A stretch of DNA of 11,783 nt from Podochytrium sp. JEL0797 (taxonomy: Eukaryota; Chytridiomycota; Chytridiomycetes; Chytridiales; Chytriomycetaceae). Below the pieces are notes generated by a model that saw nothing but the letters and a program-made list of their open reading frames with translations, did no database searches and was not told the DNA's origin. Positions 9,803 through 11,783 of the stretch are shown piece by piece (the stretch's first letter is position 1; the number at the start of each line of letters is the position of its first letter). The stretch spans positions 1 to 11,783 of the forward strand of contig JADGJG010000845.1 in assembly GCA_027596195.1 (NCBI GenBank), in the 5' to 3' direction. Both the position numbers and the translations under genes were made by a program.

Positions 9803-9808
9803 AATAAA
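9803..9808 (+). terminator. Candidate poly-A signal after the channel gene
   Basis: AATAAA stands 85 nt after the channel's stop codon and 19 nt before the start of the next gene. If used, the transcript end of one gene would almost touch the coding start of the next. Confidence 0.35.
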
Positions 9809-9826
9809 GTTTTCCCAAATCTTGCA

Positions 9827-10468
9827 ATGCCCTCCTCATCCGACCAGACTCCTCTGCTGCCACCGCCTCTTACTTTCCAACGCTCAACGAACACTCAGAG
9901 TATCACCCCCAATGCAGCAACCACACCACCATCCACTCCCCAACACTCATCCACAATCAAAACAATAATCGCCACCACCCTCGAATCCCGCACAATCCAC
10001 TGGACAGTCCTCATCTTAACTCTTCTGGATGTGTTGATCACATTTGCCGAAATTGTGTTCGCGCTGGAGAGGCAATGCGGGGACGAAACAGAGGCGCCCA
10101 GTGTCACTTTCGCATCATCCTTTCTGGAACTGATCCAATCCTTCTCCACCGGCATCCTGATCTTCTTTGCGTGTGAGCTCGGACTAAGATTCTATGCATT
10201 TGGTCCCACCTACTTCACAAACAGCGGCCTGCACTTATTCGATGCAGCGATCGTGTTAGTTTCGCTCGTTTTGCATTTCACGCTGGAGGGATGGGCTCAG
10301 AGTATCTTTTCGCTCCTGATTGCTGCTAGAGCCTGGAGAGTTGTTAGTGTGGTGGATGACGTAGTGGTAATGGTGAATGAGGAGGAGGTGGAAACGATTT
10401 CCAAGTTGCGCAATGAGGTCAACGAATTGAAAGCGGAGATTGTGAGTTTGAGGGCGATGCAGAATTGA
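9827..10468 (+). CDS. Hv1: Hv1-type voltage-sensor domain protein, probable proton channel
   Basis: A single-exon protein of 213 residues built like the voltage-gated proton channel: a disordered Pro/Ser/Thr-rich N-terminus, four membrane helices and a C-terminal coiled coil, with no pore domain. I chose the ATG at 9827; an in-frame codon at 9782 is GTG. S1 reads LLDVLITFAEIVFAL, with Asp68 at the position of the human selectivity residue Asp112, and Glu75. S2 has ACELGLRF with Glu117 (human Glu153). S3 has LFDAAIVLVSLVLHF with Asp139 (human Asp174) and His150 where human has Asp185. S4 reads RAWRVVS: Arg168 and Arg171 match the first two sensor arginines, but Ser174 replaces the third. The human zinc histidines 140 and 193 correspond to Gln104 and Trp156. 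Heptad-like hydrophobic positions at 191, 194, 198, 201, 205 and 208 support a dimerising coiled coil. The gene begins 108 nt after the channel gene. Confidence 0.85.
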   Translation: MPSSSDQTPLLPPPLTFQRSTNTQSITPNAATTPPSTPQHSSTIKTIIATTLESRTIHWTVLILTLLDVLITFAEIVFALERQCGDETEAPSVTFASSFLELIQSFSTGILIFFACELGLRFYAFGPTYFTNSGLHLFDAAIVLVSLVLHFTLEGWAQSIFSLLIAARAWRVVSVVDDVVVMVNEEEVETISKLRNEVNELKAEIVSLRAMQN

Positions 10469-10477
10469 TATATAAAT
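10469..10477 (+). promoter_or_regulatory. TATA-like box between Hv1 and 7TM copy D
   Basis: TATATAAAT starts directly after the Hv1 stop codon, 82-90 nt upstream of the copy D start codon, inside a gap of only 90 bases. Position and sequence suit a core promoter for copy D, but A+T-rich 3' flank would look similar. Confidence 0.3.
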
Positions 10478-10523
10478 AATCGAGTATTTCGAGAGTTTCG
10501 GGAAATGAAAAGAACAGCTCCAT

Positions 10524-10535
10524 ACAAAGAGATTT
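10524..10535 (+). promoter_or_regulatory. 7TM-family leader motif upstream of copy D
   Basis: ACAAAGAGATTT, identical to the motif before copies B and E, ends 23 nt before the copy D start codon. Confidence 0.5.
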
Positions 10536-10558
10536 GCCCTCAAATCCTATCTGCGTCG

Positions 10559-11492
10559 ATGGCCACCCCCGTTCAACAAGCTGCACTGGGCTTTGAATTT
10601 ACGATGGCCGGTCTTGCAGTCCTCGAATTTTGCGGTTTACTAGTGATTCTATTCGTCGAGACGAGACAACACAGATGGAAGGAGCTTGTATAACCATTGA
10701 ACCTTCTCCTTCTCGCGAGTAAGTTACTCGAACTATAACTGTCATCCTTTTTACTACACGCTCATCAAAAAATTAGTTTGTACCGATGTAGTGGCATTTT
10801 ATCCGGTGCACGCTCATTTGGAAACATCGCTCTTCTCAACAGGGAATTACATCCAAATTTTGAAGTTTGCTGGGGCCTGTCTTCTGGGAATCATTGAAGC
10901 ATGCTACACCTCCCTTTCCTACATTCGTTCCAAGGGGATTTTGAAAAGGGACATGTCTGCCGGGAAGTTCAATTTAATCACAAACACAGTGAAATGGAGC
11001 CCCATTTTATTCATCCTACAAGTCATTCCCAATCTGGTCATCCTCATCGAACCGATATTTGCGAAAGCAGCGCTCAAAGTGCAATCTTTCTTGTATATAC
11101 TTAACGGGCTGACTGTGATATTCTGCGATATTGTCTTCCTGATTGCGTTTATACGACATTTGCGCCAGGCAGATTTGATGGAGAACAAGAAATTTCGTAT
11201 TATCGCCCAATATGTAATCGCAGCATCCACAATCGTGCTATCCACGCTGTCTCTTTACACGGCTTCAGTAGCGTTTCCCGGAGATTCATCAGTTCTGGTT
11301 GAAGGAATGTCAAATGCAGGATTCTGCTTCTTAGCTCTGACGCTTCTTCTTATGAAGTACGCCCTGTTTCGCCTAAAGAACTCAGGAGAAACAGATTTTG
11401 AACAGCAGATGAAGAATGCCGTGAGAGATTCACAAGCAGCTCAAGCGGAGAAACCGCAGATCAACGCTTTTTTTGATTGGAATTCGAAATAG
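10559..11492 (+). pseudogene. 7TM family copy D with a stop codon in exon 1
   Basis: Exon 1 is 10559-10718 (160 nt, as in B and C), the intron 10719-10776 (58 nt, GTAAGT...ATTAG), and exon 2 10777-11492. Joined, they would give 292 codons. The start MATPVQQ matches copies C and E; an ATG at 10505 is in frame but upstream of the conserved start. Exon 2 is fully open and has all the family marks: GIIEACY, SYIRSKGIL, KWSPILFILQ, FIRHLR, KFRIIAQY, FPGD and LLLMKYALFRLK, then a shorter tail than C. Codon 45, however, is TAA (10691-10693), where B has AAA (Lys) and C has AGG (Arg). The exon length is unchanged, so no frameshift is involved. A GTATAA donor at 10688 would remove the stop but gives phase 0, which does not fit the phase-1 acceptor. 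It is a young pseudogene, a read-through gene or a sequence error. Confidence 0.75.
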
Positions 11493-11684
11493 TTGTCTCG
11501 ACGCATCGCGGCTCTGTCCAGGGTGTGTCCAGCGCGGTCTGAGGGGGGGTCAGTTTGTAGATCAAGATGCCAAAGGGAAAGTTTTTGGTGTGGAAGACAA
11601 CGGGCTTAGACAAAGCGTGTCGGGTGCTTCGGGTGGGAGTAGTGTTCGCGCATTCAGTTGTCACTGCAGCCAGTAGAAAGTCAG

Positions 11685-11708
11685 ACAAAGAGATTTACAA
11701 AGAGATTT
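11685..11708 (+). repeat. 7TM-family leader motif, exactly duplicated, upstream of copy E
   Basis: ACAAAGAGATTT occurs twice head to tail (11685-11696 and 11697-11708) and the next bases begin a third, broken unit (ACAAATT). The pair ends 32 nt before the start codon of copy E. Confidence 0.7.
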
Positions 11709-11740
11709 ACAAATTCTGCGCAACCGCATCCAAGGATTCC

Positions 11741-11783
11741 ATGGCCACCCTCGTTCAACAAGCTGCTGTGGGCTTTGAATTTA
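11741..11783 (+). CDS. 7TM family copy E, start of exon 1 (3' partial)
   Basis: Only the first 43 bases lie in the window. They read MATLVQQAAVGFEF and differ from the start of copy D by only a few bases, so E is a close duplicate of D. The shared leader motif upstream supports this as a gene start. Whether E is intact, and whether it has D's stop codon at position 45, cannot be seen. Confidence 0.7.
   Translation, partial: MATLVQQAAVGFEF

Noticed and set aside
9782..9826. Earlier start for the Hv1-like gene
   Set aside because: The codon at 9782 is GTG; the first in-frame ATG is at 9827, and a nuclear fungal gene is expected to use ATG.
10688..10776. Alternative splicing that could remove the copy D stop codon
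   Set aside because: A donor at 10688 leaves phase 0, while the acceptors at 10776 and 10791 both need phase 1, so the joined frame would be broken.

Overview
The window looks like nuclear DNA of a fungus, probably an early-diverging, chytrid-like one. The reasons are compact genes that all lie on the + strand, many short GT-AG introns (about 55-71 nt, several with CTRAY-type branch sites), intergenic gaps often near 100 bp, and a set of proteins (CSC1/TMEM63 channel, Hv1-type voltage-sensor protein, FMN/FAD flavoprotein oxidoreductase) usual in fungi. The lineage is an inference. Gene models were built by hand from reading frames and splice signals; some apparent ORF starts are GTG or TTG codons that a nuclear gene would not use, so exon joins were inferred instead.

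Layout. (1) 1-4291 is a tandem array of a seven-transmembrane (7TM) protein family of unknown function. Copy A has lost its 5' end at the window edge and its intron holds a poly-C run. Copy B is a pseudogene. A decayed, cyclin-like gene remnant follows, then copy C, which is intact. (2) 4411-10468 holds three unrelated genes in the same direction: a fused PNPOx-like/ferredoxin-reductase-like flavoprotein (three exons), a CSC1/OSCA/TMEM63-type mechanosensitive or osmosensitive channel (seven exons in my model), and a single-exon Hv1-type voltage-sensor protein with a C-terminal coiled coil. (3) 10559-11783 returns to the 7TM family: copy D has full-length exons but a stop codon in exon 1, and copy E begins 43 bases before the window ends.

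The 7TM copies share one gene structure: exon 1 of exactly 160 nt in B, C and D, one phase-1 intron, then one long exon. They also share a leader motif, AGAGATTT, just upstream of the start codon, doubled in C and E. This makes the broken copies easy to diagnose: B's intron has shrunk to 13 nt, too short to splice, and B also has a stop in exon 2; D has TAA where its paralogues have Lys or Arg codons. The family therefore seems to be turning over by duplication and loss around stable single-copy genes.

The most notable points are the uncharacterised 7TM family with its shared leader element and different kinds of decay, and the Hv1-like protein, which keeps the selectivity aspartate but has serine at the third S4 arginine. 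No RNA gene, CRISPR array or transposon was found.
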